A stretch of DNA of 64,000 nt from Candidatus Saccharimonadota bacterium (GCA_009777625.1 WRLL01000001.1:1-64000); one strand, 5' to 3'. Shown: positions 19,360-28,198, counted from the stretch's first letter. Notes: generated from the sequence alone by a model not told the origin. A program made the numbers and translations.

Positions 19360-20730
19360 TTATCGGACTTTCGCGCAAGCCAACCGCACGACCTCGCCCC
19401 ACGAGCCGAACGGCTGAACGGTTTCGGCCAACTGTTGCGCGGTTAGGCCGCTTTGGATTGCCAGGACCAGTTGGCCGATGGTTTCGGCCGCGTTTGGCGC
19501 CATGATGGTCGCGCCCAATAATTCGCCTTTCGCGCCGGTTAGAATTTTGGTGAAGCCAGCAGAGAAGTTCGCTACATTGGCGCGCGCTACACTGGTGTTT
19601 TGAATAATTGAACGGTGGAACTTGGCGTCGTCGCGCGTCAAATCTTTTTCCGTCGCACCAACTGCGGCGATTTCCGGGCTGGTCCAAATTACGCGCGGAA
19701 CGATCGAGTAGTTCGGCGCGATTTTTGGCTTACCTAACAGATTGTTGGTGGCAATGCGGCTCTCGTATAGCGCCGAGTGCGTCGTGCTCAATCGGCCCAG
19801 CACGTCGCCAGCCGCCCAGATATTGCGCGTCGAGGTGTTCAGAAATTCGTCGGTTTTGATGCCGCTTTGGTCGTATTCGACACCGGCGTTTTCCAGACCC
19901 AGATCGGTGTTCGGCGTACGACCGGTGGCGAACAGCACGCGTTCGACTTTGACGGAGTGTTCGGTTTCGCCGGCCAGATAGGTTACGCGCGTCGTCAGCG
20001 AGTCGTTTTTGACGGCGATGACGCGGGCCGAAGTCAGGATTTCCATGCCACGGGACTTTTTGAACGTTTCGGTGATGGCGGCTGAGACTTCGTCGTCTTC
20101 GCGCGGCAAGATGCGGCGCTGTGTTTCGGCCAAGTAAACTTTGCTGCCAAAGATCGCGAATAATTCGGCCAGTTGCACGCCAGCCGTACCGGCACCGACG
20201 ACGAACAGACTTTTCGGCGGACGTAGCAAATCGATGGCAGTTTCCGGCGTTAAGTAATTCACCTTGTCAAGGTTCGGAATGTCAGGGATCAAGGGTTTCG
20301 ATCCAGTCGCGATCAAGAACTTCTCGGCTGACAAGTGCCGCCGCCCGATCGAAATTTCATGTCGCGACAAAAAGTGTGCCCGGGCTCGAAACAGATCGAT
20401 GCCGCGACCGCGCAAATGCTCGGCCAAGGACGACGCGCCGGAGCGCTTGATCGTCAGATCTTTCCACGTCCGCACGCTGGGATAATTATAGCCAAGCGTA
20501 TTGGTGCGCAGCCCCATCGCCGCGCCATGCTGGGCGGCGTCAAAAATGTGGGCCGCCTCCAACAATGCACCGACCGGAATGTCGCTGGTGTGAGGCGCCG
20601 CGCCGCCCAGTTGGGTGGCCTCGACCAAGGCGACTTTCTGGCCAGCCCGCGCTGCGATTTCGGCCGCGACTGAACCGGCCGCGCCGCTGCCGAGGACGAT
20701 TAGGTCGTAGTTGAATTTAGTTTTTGGCAT
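19360..20730 (-). CDS. FAD/NAD(P) pyridine-nucleotide disulfide oxidoreductase-like protein without redox-active cysteines
   Basis: LGSGAAGSVAAEIAARAG; GGAAPHTSDIPVGAL in place of GGTCxxxGCIPSKAL; GRTPNTDLG; WAAGDV. Confidence 0.85.
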   Translation of the reverse strand: MPKTKFNYDLIVLGSGAAGSVAAEIAARAGQKVALVEATQLGGAAPHTSDIPVGALLEAAHIFDAAQHGAAMGLRTNTLGYNYPSVRTWKDLTIKRSGASSLAEHLRGRGIDLFRARAHFLSRHEISIGRRHLSAEKFLIATGSKPLIPDIPNLDKVNYLTPETAIDLLRPPKSLFVVGAGTAGVQLAELFAIFGSKVYLAETQRRILPREDDEVSAAITETFKKSRGMEILTSARVIAVKNDSLTTRVTYLAGETEHSVKVERVLFATGRTPNTDLGLENAGVEYDQSGIKTDEFLNTSTRNIWAAGDVLGRLSTTHSALYESRIATNNLLGKPKIAPNYSIVPRVIWTSPEIAAVGATEKDLTRDDAKFHRSIIQNTSVARANVANFSAGFTKILTGAKGELLGATIMAPNAAETIGQLVLAIQSGLTAQQLAETVQPFGSWGEVVRLACAKVR

Positions 20731-20739
20731 TTTTTCTCC

Positions 20740-21006
20740 TTAGAATAATCTCTTTTCATTTTCATAAAGGTACGCCGCCTCTAAGTCATAATCGCCCATC
20801 GCGGCGGCAGTTTGTAGTCTTAATTCACGCGCCGTGACCTCTGGTTTGTCAGTCAGCCAGCGGTCGATTTTGGCAACGACTCTTTGCGCGAGATTTTCCG
20901 CATCGCCGGCTAAAATGCAGTTAGAGCGGGCGGCTTTTTGGACGGCCTGGCCTAATCGTTCTTTATCGTAATTGACTGTCGTTTTCTTATTCAAGATTTG
21001 TGTCAT
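20740..21006 (-). CDS. ATP-cone-like small protein
   Basis: YDKERLGQAVQKAARSNCI...AQRVVAKIDRWLTDKPEVTARELRLQTAAAM. Confidence 0.6.
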   Translation of the reverse strand: MTQILNKKTTVNYDKERLGQAVQKAARSNCILAGDAENLAQRVVAKIDRWLTDKPEVTARELRLQTAAAMGDYDLEAAYLYENEKRLF

Positions 21007-21018
21007 TTTTCTTTCCTT

Positions 21019-21720
21019 TCACATCGCTTTATATATAAACAAATAAAATCCGAGGATGATAAGCAAGGCGCCGGCGACAATTTGCAAGAACTTTTTGTTA
21101 TTTTCGCGCCATTTGATAAATGAAGAAATCCGCCGGCCTTTGGCGTTAAAAATCTGAAGAATCAACAGCGGCATCAACGCAATCAAAACATAGACTAAGA
21201 TAGCCGCAATCTGCTGACCGCGCTGCAAAGCGAGCGCCAAATTGGCCGCGATAATAATCGGCGTGGCAATGAAAATCAACTCGGCAAAGACCGCGCCAAC
21301 ACCAAGCAGGAAAGCTTCGAAACTGTGGCGAGTAGCTTTGGTGCGAGCATACAAATATTCGGCCATGCGCCGCGGCAGCCAAAGTTTTGTGCCGTTCTTG
21401 TCCCAGCGATAGTAGAACAACATGACCGCCAAACCGACGCCGACGGCCACGCCGGACAGAATCGACCAGAATTCGCCACTGTGGGCAAAATCCAGAATCG
21501 ATAAGACGTAAATTGAGCCGACGACGCTACTGAGCAATGCCAAGAAAAAGCCGAAAATGTAGCCAGCCGAGAGTTTCTGAACCCGCGCCGCCGATTGTTC
21601 GATTCCGCGTAAATGGCCGCTCAGCAAAGTCAGCATGCTAACGCCCAGCGAAAAACTGGCCGTAACCAGCGCGGCGGCCGTCAGCGGCAGCCAAACTTGC
21701 GAGATTTCAGTAATGTTCAT
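21019..21720 (-). CDS. polytopic membrane protein
   Basis: Several TM segments; start MNITEIS with GAGG SD. Confidence 0.65.
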   Translation of the reverse strand: MNITEISQVWLPLTAAALVTASFSLGVSMLTLLSGHLRGIEQSAARVQKLSAGYIFGFFLALLSSVVGSIYVLSILDFAHSGEFWSILSGVAVGVGLAVMLFYYRWDKNGTKLWLPRRMAEYLYARTKATRHSFEAFLLGVGAVFAELIFIATPIIIAANLALALQRGQQIAAILVYVLIALMPLLILQIFNAKGRRISSFIKWRENNKKFLQIVAGALLIILGFYLFIYKAM

Positions 21721-21827
21721 TTTGCCCTCTGCTGTAGATTTTACCACAAGCGGTATTTTGGCGCAAGCTGGGCTGACCTTTTTTGAGTGATTTTCTTGAC
21801 ATACTTTCCTATTTAAGCTTAGGGGTC

Positions 21828-21856
21828 TTGACAAATCGAGTTAAGTCTGCTAGAAT
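21828..21856 (+). promoter_or_regulatory. near-consensus sigma70 promoter
   Basis: TTGACA - 17 nt - TAGAAT with extended TGC. Confidence 0.8.
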
Positions 21857-21905
21857 CATTGACGTAATCGCAAAAACAAAAAATAATAGAAAGCGAGAAA
21901 GAAAA

Positions 21906-22028
21906 ATGACAGAACAAGAAAAACCATCCTGGATGCAAAGCCGCACATCCGAGCAATTGGGCGATTTCATCGCGAGCTTAATTGAAAAGCGTCAGCCAGT
22001 TTTGGAGACTATTTCTTTAGAAGATTGA
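21906..22028 (+). CDS. 40-aa small protein
   Basis: MTEQEKPSWMQSRTSEQLGDFIASLIEKRQPVLETISLED*, downstream of a strong promoter, GAAAGAAAA leader. Confidence 0.55.
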   Translation: MTEQEKPSWMQSRTSEQLGDFIASLIEKRQPVLETISLED

Positions 22029-22105
22029 TTCGTGCCAAATTAAGTCAAAATGCCCTACTATTGTTGGACTTTTTGTTTATAATCGCTGATAGAAATTTAA
22101 TTTAG

Positions 22106-22519
22106 CTATTCCTGCGCCAAAACTGGCTGCCACGTAACGCCAAATTTATCGGTAACCCAAGCGACTTTCTTGAACTGCATGACCGGCTCCGGGCCCATCA
22201 TGACCGTGCCACCCTCTGATAATCCATTGAAAACTGCGTCGAATTCCGCGTCGTCCTTACATTCTAAATACAGCGACATCGACCAGCTGAACGGCGGCAG
22301 TTCGTTGGCGGCGGCCATGTCCATGAACATGATTTGTTGTCCGGTGAAGGTCAGCGCGCCATGCAGGACTTTGCCTGCGTCGCCGGGCTGGCCGGGTTCG
22401 ACGTGAACGATCGACTCGATTTTGGCGTCGGGCAAAACTTTTGCGTAAAAGTTCATCGCTTCCTCGGCGTTACCGTGGAACGTCAAAAACGGGACGAGCC
22501 TCTGATTATTTGCTGTCAT
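22106..22519 (-). CDS. VOC/PhnB-like glyoxalase-fold protein
   Basis: VPFLTFHGNAEEAMNFYAKVLPDAKI...MFMDM...KVAWVTDKFGVTWQ. Confidence 0.85.
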   Translation of the reverse strand: MTANNQRLVPFLTFHGNAEEAMNFYAKVLPDAKIESIVHVEPGQPGDAGKVLHGALTFTGQQIMFMDMAAANELPPFSWSMSLYLECKDDAEFDAVFNGLSEGGTVMMGPEPVMQFKKVAWVTDKFGVTWQPVLAQE

Positions 22520-22549
22520 GATCTGCCCCTCCCTTTTTAAAATAATTCA

Positions 22550-22626
22550 TGGTAGCACCAGGTGGGCTTGAACCACCGACCTTAGGCTTATGAGTCCTAC
22601 GCTCTAACCAGCTGAGCTATGGTGCC
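22550..22626 (-). tRNA. tRNA with CAU anticodon (likely elongator Met), CCA encoded
   Basis: GGCACCATAGCTCAGCTGGTTAGAGCGTAGGACTCATAAGCCTAAGGTCGGTGGTTCAAGCCCACCTGGTGCTACCA. Confidence 0.9.
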
Positions 22627-22654
22627 AAATATTGTAAATTGCCGCGACACTTTG

Positions 22655-22732
22655 ATTGATCAGCTGGTTAGAGCGCTACGCTTTACGATCTACTCGCTAC
22701 GCTCGAACAGGTCAACTGAGCTATGGTGCCAC
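22655..22732. repeat. tRNA-derived palindromic fragment
   Basis: CAGCTGGTTAGAGCG at one end and CAACTGAGCTATGGTGCCA at the other, i.e. inverted tRNA 5' pieces; core CGCTACGCTTTACGATCTACTCGCTACGCTCG. Confidence 0.7.
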
Positions 22733-22779
22733 ATCACTACATAAAGTAGCGCTGATAATTATAACAAAATAGCGACATT

Positions 22780-23109
22780 TTACCAACTGTGGCCGAACTG
22801 GACCAACAGCACCCAAACCCTCAGGTCCTCGACATCTATCTTGCTTAGTAAAAATTTGCGGATATTGTTGGCAATCTCATCTTGTTTTTCGACACGCTCG
22901 TCGAATGCATGTACGGCTACTTCTACCTCAATAGGGGCAATCATGCCAATATCTATAGCTTTTATTAATCTTATGCTGACCTCTTCGGGCGTCAGATTTA
23001 TATCTTTACATGATAATTCTTTGGCTAGATAGGACCTAAGCTCAGCACCTATTTGTCTGCATTGTTTTGCTTGTCCCTCTGACGTGAAGAATATATTTAC
23101 TGTTGGCAT
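22780..23109 (-). CDS. hypothetical protein
   Basis: MPTVNIFFTSEGQAKQCRQIGAELRSYLAKEL. Confidence 0.6.
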   Translation of the reverse strand: MPTVNIFFTSEGQAKQCRQIGAELRSYLAKELSCKDINLTPEEVSIRLIKAIDIGMIAPIEVEVAVHAFDERVEKQDEIANNIRKFLLSKIDVEDLRVWVLLVQFGHSW

Positions 23110-23264
23110 AGACGTATTATATCAATTTCTTTTCTTCCGCTCAATTATGCTACAATGTAGCCAATTATATTTATGCTTTTCTTGTAGTCTTTGTTAGAAG
23201 AAAGGAGCAATACGATTTAATAAACTGAGCGAACGTGGCAACTAATAATTCTTAAGGAGGAAAA

Positions 23265-23711
23265 ATGGAAAAAGATTCGAAAAGCCAAGCCAAAGACCAA
23301 AACCCGGACGACAAAGCCGCCAGCAAAAAGGAAATCGAAGACGGCAAAACTATGGCGATCCTAGCCTACATCCTGGCGCCGATTCCGTACTTTGCAGAGA
23401 AGAAAAACAAGTTCGTGCGCTATCACGCGGTCCAGGGCATGAATATTTTGATCGTCGGGGTGGCCTATGCTATCGTGGCCAATATTATCAATCGCATCGT
23501 TTGGAACGCTTTTGTCGGCGACTGCATTCGCTCGATTTACACCGGTCACGGCGGCTGTGGCGGCTGGGGCATGGCGCGGACAATTAGCTGGATCTTGGGT
23601 GTCGGTGGCGTGGTTATCGGTGTTATCGTTGTCATTGGCATTGTTAACGCTGTAAATGGCAAGAAAAAGGAAGTGCCAATCTTGGGCAAAGTAAAGATTA
23701 TTAAGAAGTAG
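23265..23711 (+). CDS. small membrane protein (DUF4870-like)
   Basis: TMAILAYILAPIPYFAEKKNKFVRYHAVQGMNILI; AAGGAGG SD. Confidence 0.7.
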   Translation: MEKDSKSQAKDQNPDDKAASKKEIEDGKTMAILAYILAPIPYFAEKKNKFVRYHAVQGMNILIVGVAYAIVANIINRIVWNAFVGDCIRSIYTGHGGCGGWGMARTISWILGVGGVVIGVIVVIGIVNAVNGKKKEVPILGKVKIIKK

Positions 23712-23726
23712 TTTTTGTATTTTAAC

Positions 23727-23760
23727 AAGAAAAAAGCCCGAGATTTGGACTCGGGCGTTT
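23727..23760. terminator. intrinsic terminator, likely bidirectional
   Basis: AAAAAAGCCCGAGATTTGGACTCGGGCGTTTTTCTT. Confidence 0.85.
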
Positions 23761-23764
23761 TTCT

Positions 23765-23842
23765 TGGTGGCGGGGGCAGGATTTGAACCTGCGACCTTGT
23801 GGTTATGAGCCACACGAGCTGACCAGACTGCTCCACCCCGCG
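23765..23842 (-). tRNA. initiator tRNA-fMet (CAU), CCA encoded
   Basis: CGCGGGGTGGAGCAGTCTGGTCAGCTCGTGTGGCTCATAACCACAAGGTCGCAGGTTCAAATCCTGCCCCCGCCACCA; C1xC72 mismatch, A11:U24. Confidence 0.92.
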
Positions 23843-23895
23843 ATATCTAAAGAATTACCCACCTATTCTAACGCAACAGGTTAAAATTGTCAAAC

Positions 23896-24435
23896 CTAAT
23901 AATTAATTCCGAAAATTTCGCCATTTTCAAGGTTTGGCATATCGCCTAGTTTCTCTGGCGGTAAACCCATTTCGGCGCAACGAATCGCCTTTAGCGCGCC
24001 GTTGTGTGTTGCTATCAAAGTAGTGCCGCCATGTTGTTTCAAATCAATCAATGCTGATTTAACCCTGTTGTATAGTTCCTCACGCCTTTCAGCCGTCGGC
24101 TCATCGTTGACGGCTTCAACAGTTGTGAACTTTCCGCCTTTTGATTTGCCGGCTAGCTGACCTACACTGCGCTCCCTCAGTCTGTCATCAGTTTCGATTG
24201 GTAAATCTAAATCCAAAGATTCAAGAATGATTTTCGCCGTATCATAGGCTCGCAACAACGGTGAGCTAACTATTCTGTCAATTGTAAATCCTTCATCTGA
24301 CAATCCTTTCGCAGTTCGTACAGCATCGCGACGACCTTGCCCAGTTAAAGGCGAATCAATTTCGCTACCCGCGTAAACTTGATCGACGTTGGCTACGCAT
24401 TCACCGTGGCGAACAAACAACAATTTATTTGACAT
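23896..24435 (-). CDS. histidine phosphatase family protein
   Basis: LLFVRHGECVANVDQVYAG...DSPLTGQGR; ATHNGALKAI. Confidence 0.9.
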   Translation of the reverse strand: MSNKLLFVRHGECVANVDQVYAGSEIDSPLTGQGRRDAVRTAKGLSDEGFTIDRIVSSPLLRAYDTAKIILESLDLDLPIETDDRLRERSVGQLAGKSKGGKFTTVEAVNDEPTAERREELYNRVKSALIDLKQHGGTTLIATHNGALKAIRCAEMGLPPEKLGDMPNLENGEIFGINY

Positions 24436-24502
24436 ATTCTTATTATACATTAACTACCTTGATGTTTTTGTGTAAATGCAGAAATCTGTTATACTACTTT
24501 TA

Positions 24503-24583
24503 ATGATAAATAATCGAACACAGTTCTTTTTCTTCTTCGCCTTTCCGCGGCTGTGTTTGGAATTGACCGAGACCCGAGCATAA
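24503..24583 (+). CDS. Phe-rich leader peptide of aroG
   Basis: ATG...TAA: MINNRTQFFFFFAFPRLCLELTETRA*; TATACT box 7 nt upstream of ATG. Confidence 0.8.
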   Translation: MINNRTQFFFFFAFPRLCLELTETRA

Positions 24584-24635
24584 AAACTCAATAGACACAG
24601 CCGATAATAGCGGTTTCGGTTGAACCGCTAATTTT
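24517..24635 (+). promoter_or_regulatory. putative Phe attenuator (competing hairpins + terminator-like hairpin)
   Basis: AACACAG(24517-23)/CTGTGTT(24551-57); CGGCTGTGT(24548-56)/ACACAGCCG(24595-603); TAGCGGTT(24608-15)/AACCGCTA(24623-30)+ATTTTT. Confidence 0.7.
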
Positions 24636-24654
24636 TAATTTGAAAAGGCTTACT

Positions 24655-25731
24655 ATGAGTATTGAAATTGTAAAGCAAATGCCGACGGCCGAACAGCTGC
24701 GGCAGGAATTGCCATTGAATGAGAGATTGATCGCGATAAGGCAGCAAAGAATCGATGAGCTAAAACAAATCTTGGCTGGCGAAGTCAGTAAATTAGTTGT
24801 AATCGTCGGGCCATGTTCGGCCGACAGCTACGATCCGGTCATGAGATATGCTGAGAATCTAGCGCAACTAAATGAGCAATTGAGCGATAGATTATTCATC
24901 GTTCCCAGAGTTTACACCTACAAACCGCGAACCAACGGCATGGGGTATAAGGGCCTGGCTACACAGCCCAGCCTACGGGGAGGAGTGGATTTGCTCTCAG
25001 GCATCAGGGCATCAAGAAGGTTACATAGAGACGTTCTGCGAAAGACTGGTCTGATTACTGCAGATGAAATGCTTTATCCCAGTAGTATGCCCTACCTCGA
25101 CGATTTGCTGGGTTACGTCGCGGTCGGTGCACGATCGGTCGAGAATCAGGAACACCGCTTGGTCAGCAGCGGCCTAGACATGCCGATTGGCATGAAGAAT
25201 CCGACCAGCGGTGATCTGCCAACCATGCTGAATTCGATTCACGCAGCACAGCAACAGCATGATTTGATTTATGACGGCGAGTGGGTCAAGTCATCGGGCA
25301 ATCCTTATGCTCACGCGATCTTACGTGGCGGATTGCGAGTCAAGAAAGAACTGCGCGACGAAGAAGACGTCTACTTGCCAAATTACCAAGAACCAGATTT
25401 GCTACGCGCGGCACTGTTGTATGTATCAAGAAGGCTTCAGCACCCATCGATAATCATCGACACAAATCACGCCAATTCTGGAAAGGACCACAGCAAACAA
25501 CCTGACATCGTCGATAACGTACTACATTCCATGAAAAGAAATCCTGCGCTGCACGGAATCGTCAAAGGCTTCATGATTGAAAGTTACTTGTGTAGCGGCA
25601 AGCAAGACATTGACCCCAGCCGCCGACTGGTGCCCGGAAAATCTGTCACCGATGGCTGTTTGGGTTGGGAGGACACAGAATATTTGCTACGACGGATGGC
25701 TGATACATATGATCAGATTTCTTCTGTATAG
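24655..25731 (+). CDS. aroG: 3-deoxy-7-phosphoheptulonate synthase, class I AroG type
   Basis: VVIVGPCSADSYDPVMRYAENL; VPRVYTYKPRTNGMGYKG; IGMKNPTSGD; IIDTNHANSGKDHSKQPDIV. Confidence 0.95.
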   Translation: MSIEIVKQMPTAEQLRQELPLNERLIAIRQQRIDELKQILAGEVSKLVVIVGPCSADSYDPVMRYAENLAQLNEQLSDRLFIVPRVYTYKPRTNGMGYKGLATQPSLRGGVDLLSGIRASRRLHRDVLRKTGLITADEMLYPSSMPYLDDLLGYVAVGARSVENQEHRLVSSGLDMPIGMKNPTSGDLPTMLNSIHAAQQQHDLIYDGEWVKSSGNPYAHAILRGGLRVKKELRDEEDVYLPNYQEPDLLRAALLYVSRRLQHPSIIIDTNHANSGKDHSKQPDIVDNVLHSMKRNPALHGIVKGFMIESYLCSGKQDIDPSRRLVPGKSVTDGCLGWEDTEYLLRRMADTYDQISSV

Positions 25732-25818
25732 TTTCGGTCAGGAAGTCCTCTTACGCAAAAGATGGTTTGGCTGTTGTGGTACGTTCGAATTTGTTGGCGA
25801 ATTTTTGTACTGCTTCTC

Positions 25819-26607
25819 CTATTTGTTCGGCGCAAAGGCCTTCATTAACACATCGAATACTTCCTGCGATGTCGCTGCGATATAGCCCCTTGATTTCAAA
25901 GTCCAGTCATCGCCATTTTCGTCCTTGAGTATCACGCCCGACTGTCTCATCAGGAAAGCCGATGCCGCGATGTCCCATGGATGATTGCGCGCGCAGTAGT
26001 AACCATCGATCTTGTGCAAGGCCGCATACAGACCGCTTAGCGAAGTATTCAGCGAACACAGCATGTAATCTGTGTCTTCCTGAAGATAAACTATACCTTT
26101 CAAATGCCTTGTCCTGTCGTCCGGAGTACCTGATGGTATGGCGCCGAAATCTATTTCGATTAACGTACTGGGCACTGGCGCAGGTAATTGGTATTCCGCG
26201 TCGTTACACCAAATCTTCTGTTCACCGACAGACCAATAGTATTGTCTATTCGCATAATCCACCACCATCGACGCAACTAATTCCCCGTCTATGGCTAGCG
26301 CGATGTTCGTACAATAGTTGGGGATGTTTCTGCCTAAATTTCCAGTACCGCAAATCGGATCGATGATCCAGATTCGCCCTTCGTCGATATCGCCGTCGCC
26401 GTGTTCCTCTTCGGCTAGGATTTGATCGTCCGGGAAATTGCGCTTTATGTTATCGACGATCAATCGTTCAACTGCGACGTCGATTTTTGTAGCGAAGTTG
26501 CTGCTGTGGCCTTTTTGCTTGATGACTTTATTGTTAGCTAATTCGTTTTGCACCAGCTCGATAATCTCTGGCGCGATTTTGTGAAAGAAAACAACCTCTT
26601 TGTCCAT
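25819..26607 (-). CDS. inositol monophosphatase family protein
   Basis: ILAEEEHGDGDIDEGRIWIIDPICGTGNLGRNIPNYCTNIALAIDGE. Confidence 0.85.
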   Translation of the reverse strand: MDKEVVFFHKIAPEIIELVQNELANNKVIKQKGHSSNFATKIDVAVERLIVDNIKRNFPDDQILAEEEHGDGDIDEGRIWIIDPICGTGNLGRNIPNYCTNIALAIDGELVASMVVDYANRQYYWSVGEQKIWCNDAEYQLPAPVPSTLIEIDFGAIPSGTPDDRTRHLKGIVYLQEDTDYMLCSLNTSLSGLYAALHKIDGYYCARNHPWDIAASAFLMRQSGVILKDENGDDWTLKSRGYIAATSQEVFDVLMKAFAPNK

Positions 26608-26616
26608 ATTGCTGCC

Positions 26617-28107
26617 CTATTTTGCGTATTCAATCGCCCGCGTCTCGCGAATCACATTGACTTTGATCGTGCCGGGATACTGCATGGTCGATTCGATTTT
26701 GTTGGCGATGTCGCGCGACAGTTTGATGGCCGACAGATCGTCGATGCGTTCGGGGCGGACGATGACGCGGACTTCGCGGCCGGCGCTGATGGCGTAGGCT
26801 TTGTCGATGCCGTCGAAACCGGTGGCGATGTTCTCCAGCTCTTTCATTCTTTCAACGAAATTCTCGGCACTGATGTTACGCGCGCCGGGACGGGCCGCCG
26901 ACAAGGCGTCACAAACGCGGACGATGATTGCCTCTGGTGTGGTGGCTTCGATGTCCTCGTGGTGCGCCGCGATGGCGTGAACCACGCGTTCGTCCATGCC
27001 GTACTTTTTGGCAAGTTCCGCGCCGATGTCGGCGTGTTTGCCTTCGATGCGGTGCGTTACAGCCTTGCCGATATCGTGCAATAACGTAGCAATTTTCGCG
27101 ACGCGAACATCGACGCCGACTTCTTCAGCAACGACGCCAGCCAGTTGGGCCATTTCGGTTGAATGTTTAAGGACGTTCTGGCCATACGATGTTCGGAATT
27201 TCAGTTCGCCCAACAAACGCACCATTTCTGCCGGGATAAAGCCAGCCACACCAGCTTCGCGGGTAGCATCCTCGCCGGCACGGACGATTTCTTTGTCGAG
27301 TTGTTTTTGGGCTTTTTCGACAACTTCCTCGATGCGGGCTGGGTGAATGCGGCCGTCTTTCATCAGCATTTCCAGGGCCAGTCGCGCGGTTTGGCGACGC
27401 ACCGGATCGAACGAACTTAGGACGATCATGCCGGGCGTGTCGTCAACCAAAATGTCGACGCCGGTCGCGCGTTGCAGGGCCTGAATGTTGCGGCCTTCCT
27501 TGCCGATAATGCGGCCCTTCATTTCCTCGTCGGGCAGTTCGATGGCGGTAACGGTGCGCTCGGCCGTAACGTCGCTGGCCATGCGTTCCATCGCTGTTAC
27601 GATGATCATTTCGGCCTTTTGTTCGGCGGTGTCTTCGGCTTCTTTCTGCAGTTTGCCGACCAGGCCGATCAAATCGCCTTTTACGTCTTTTTCAGTCATT
27701 TTCATTAGTTTGTCGGTAGCTTCTTCTTTCGATAATTTAGCGACTTTTTGCAGTTTTTCTTGCGCGCTGTCACGGATTTTTCTGACCTCGTCCTTCAAGT
27801 CTTCTAGCTCCGATTCCGAGCCGCGGAGTTTCTCGCCGCGTTTGTCCAATTCTTCGATCTTTCCAAGCAGTTTCTGCTCGCGCTCGGCGACTTTTTCTTC
27901 GGACTTTTTGATGTCGCGACGCATTTCGTCGGCTTCTTTTTTGGCGGTTTCGGTGGCTTTTAGAATGATGTCGCTGGCTTTGTTCTGGGCGTTTGCGATG
28001 ATTTTCTCGGCCTTGGCCTGTCGGCCGTTACTTTTGATTTTCTGCGCCGCGAATACACCAGCGCCGCCGACCATCAGGCCGACTACTGTTAAAATAGCTG
28101 TTAACAT
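26617..28107 (-). CDS. rny: ribonuclease Y
   Basis: GRIIGKEGRNIQALQRATGVDILVDDTPGMIVLSSFDPVRR; HDIGKA HD motif; N-terminal TM + coiled coil. Confidence 0.95.
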   Translation of the reverse strand: MLTAILTVVGLMVGGAGVFAAQKIKSNGRQAKAEKIIANAQNKASDIILKATETAKKEADEMRRDIKKSEEKVAEREQKLLGKIEELDKRGEKLRGSESELEDLKDEVRKIRDSAQEKLQKVAKLSKEEATDKLMKMTEKDVKGDLIGLVGKLQKEAEDTAEQKAEMIIVTAMERMASDVTAERTVTAIELPDEEMKGRIIGKEGRNIQALQRATGVDILVDDTPGMIVLSSFDPVRRQTARLALEMLMKDGRIHPARIEEVVEKAQKQLDKEIVRAGEDATREAGVAGFIPAEMVRLLGELKFRTSYGQNVLKHSTEMAQLAGVVAEEVGVDVRVAKIATLLHDIGKAVTHRIEGKHADIGAELAKKYGMDERVVHAIAAHHEDIEATTPEAIIVRVCDALSAARPGARNISAENFVERMKELENIATGFDGIDKAYAISAGREVRVIVRPERIDDLSAIKLSRDIANKIESTMQYPGTIKVNVIRETRAIEYAK

Positions 28108-28198
28108 GTTTCCCTTTCTGCCGCAGAGTCCTCGCGGAAACGATTCGCCTTCACTCACACTGGTTCGGGCGCGCCCGCGGCTGCGGACTGGATTCAAT

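Noticed and set aside
19630-19660. GACGGAAAAAG similarity to the structured element inside the FAD-oxidoreductase gene
   Set aside because: Only a short match, no flanking stems or second hairpin; coincidence
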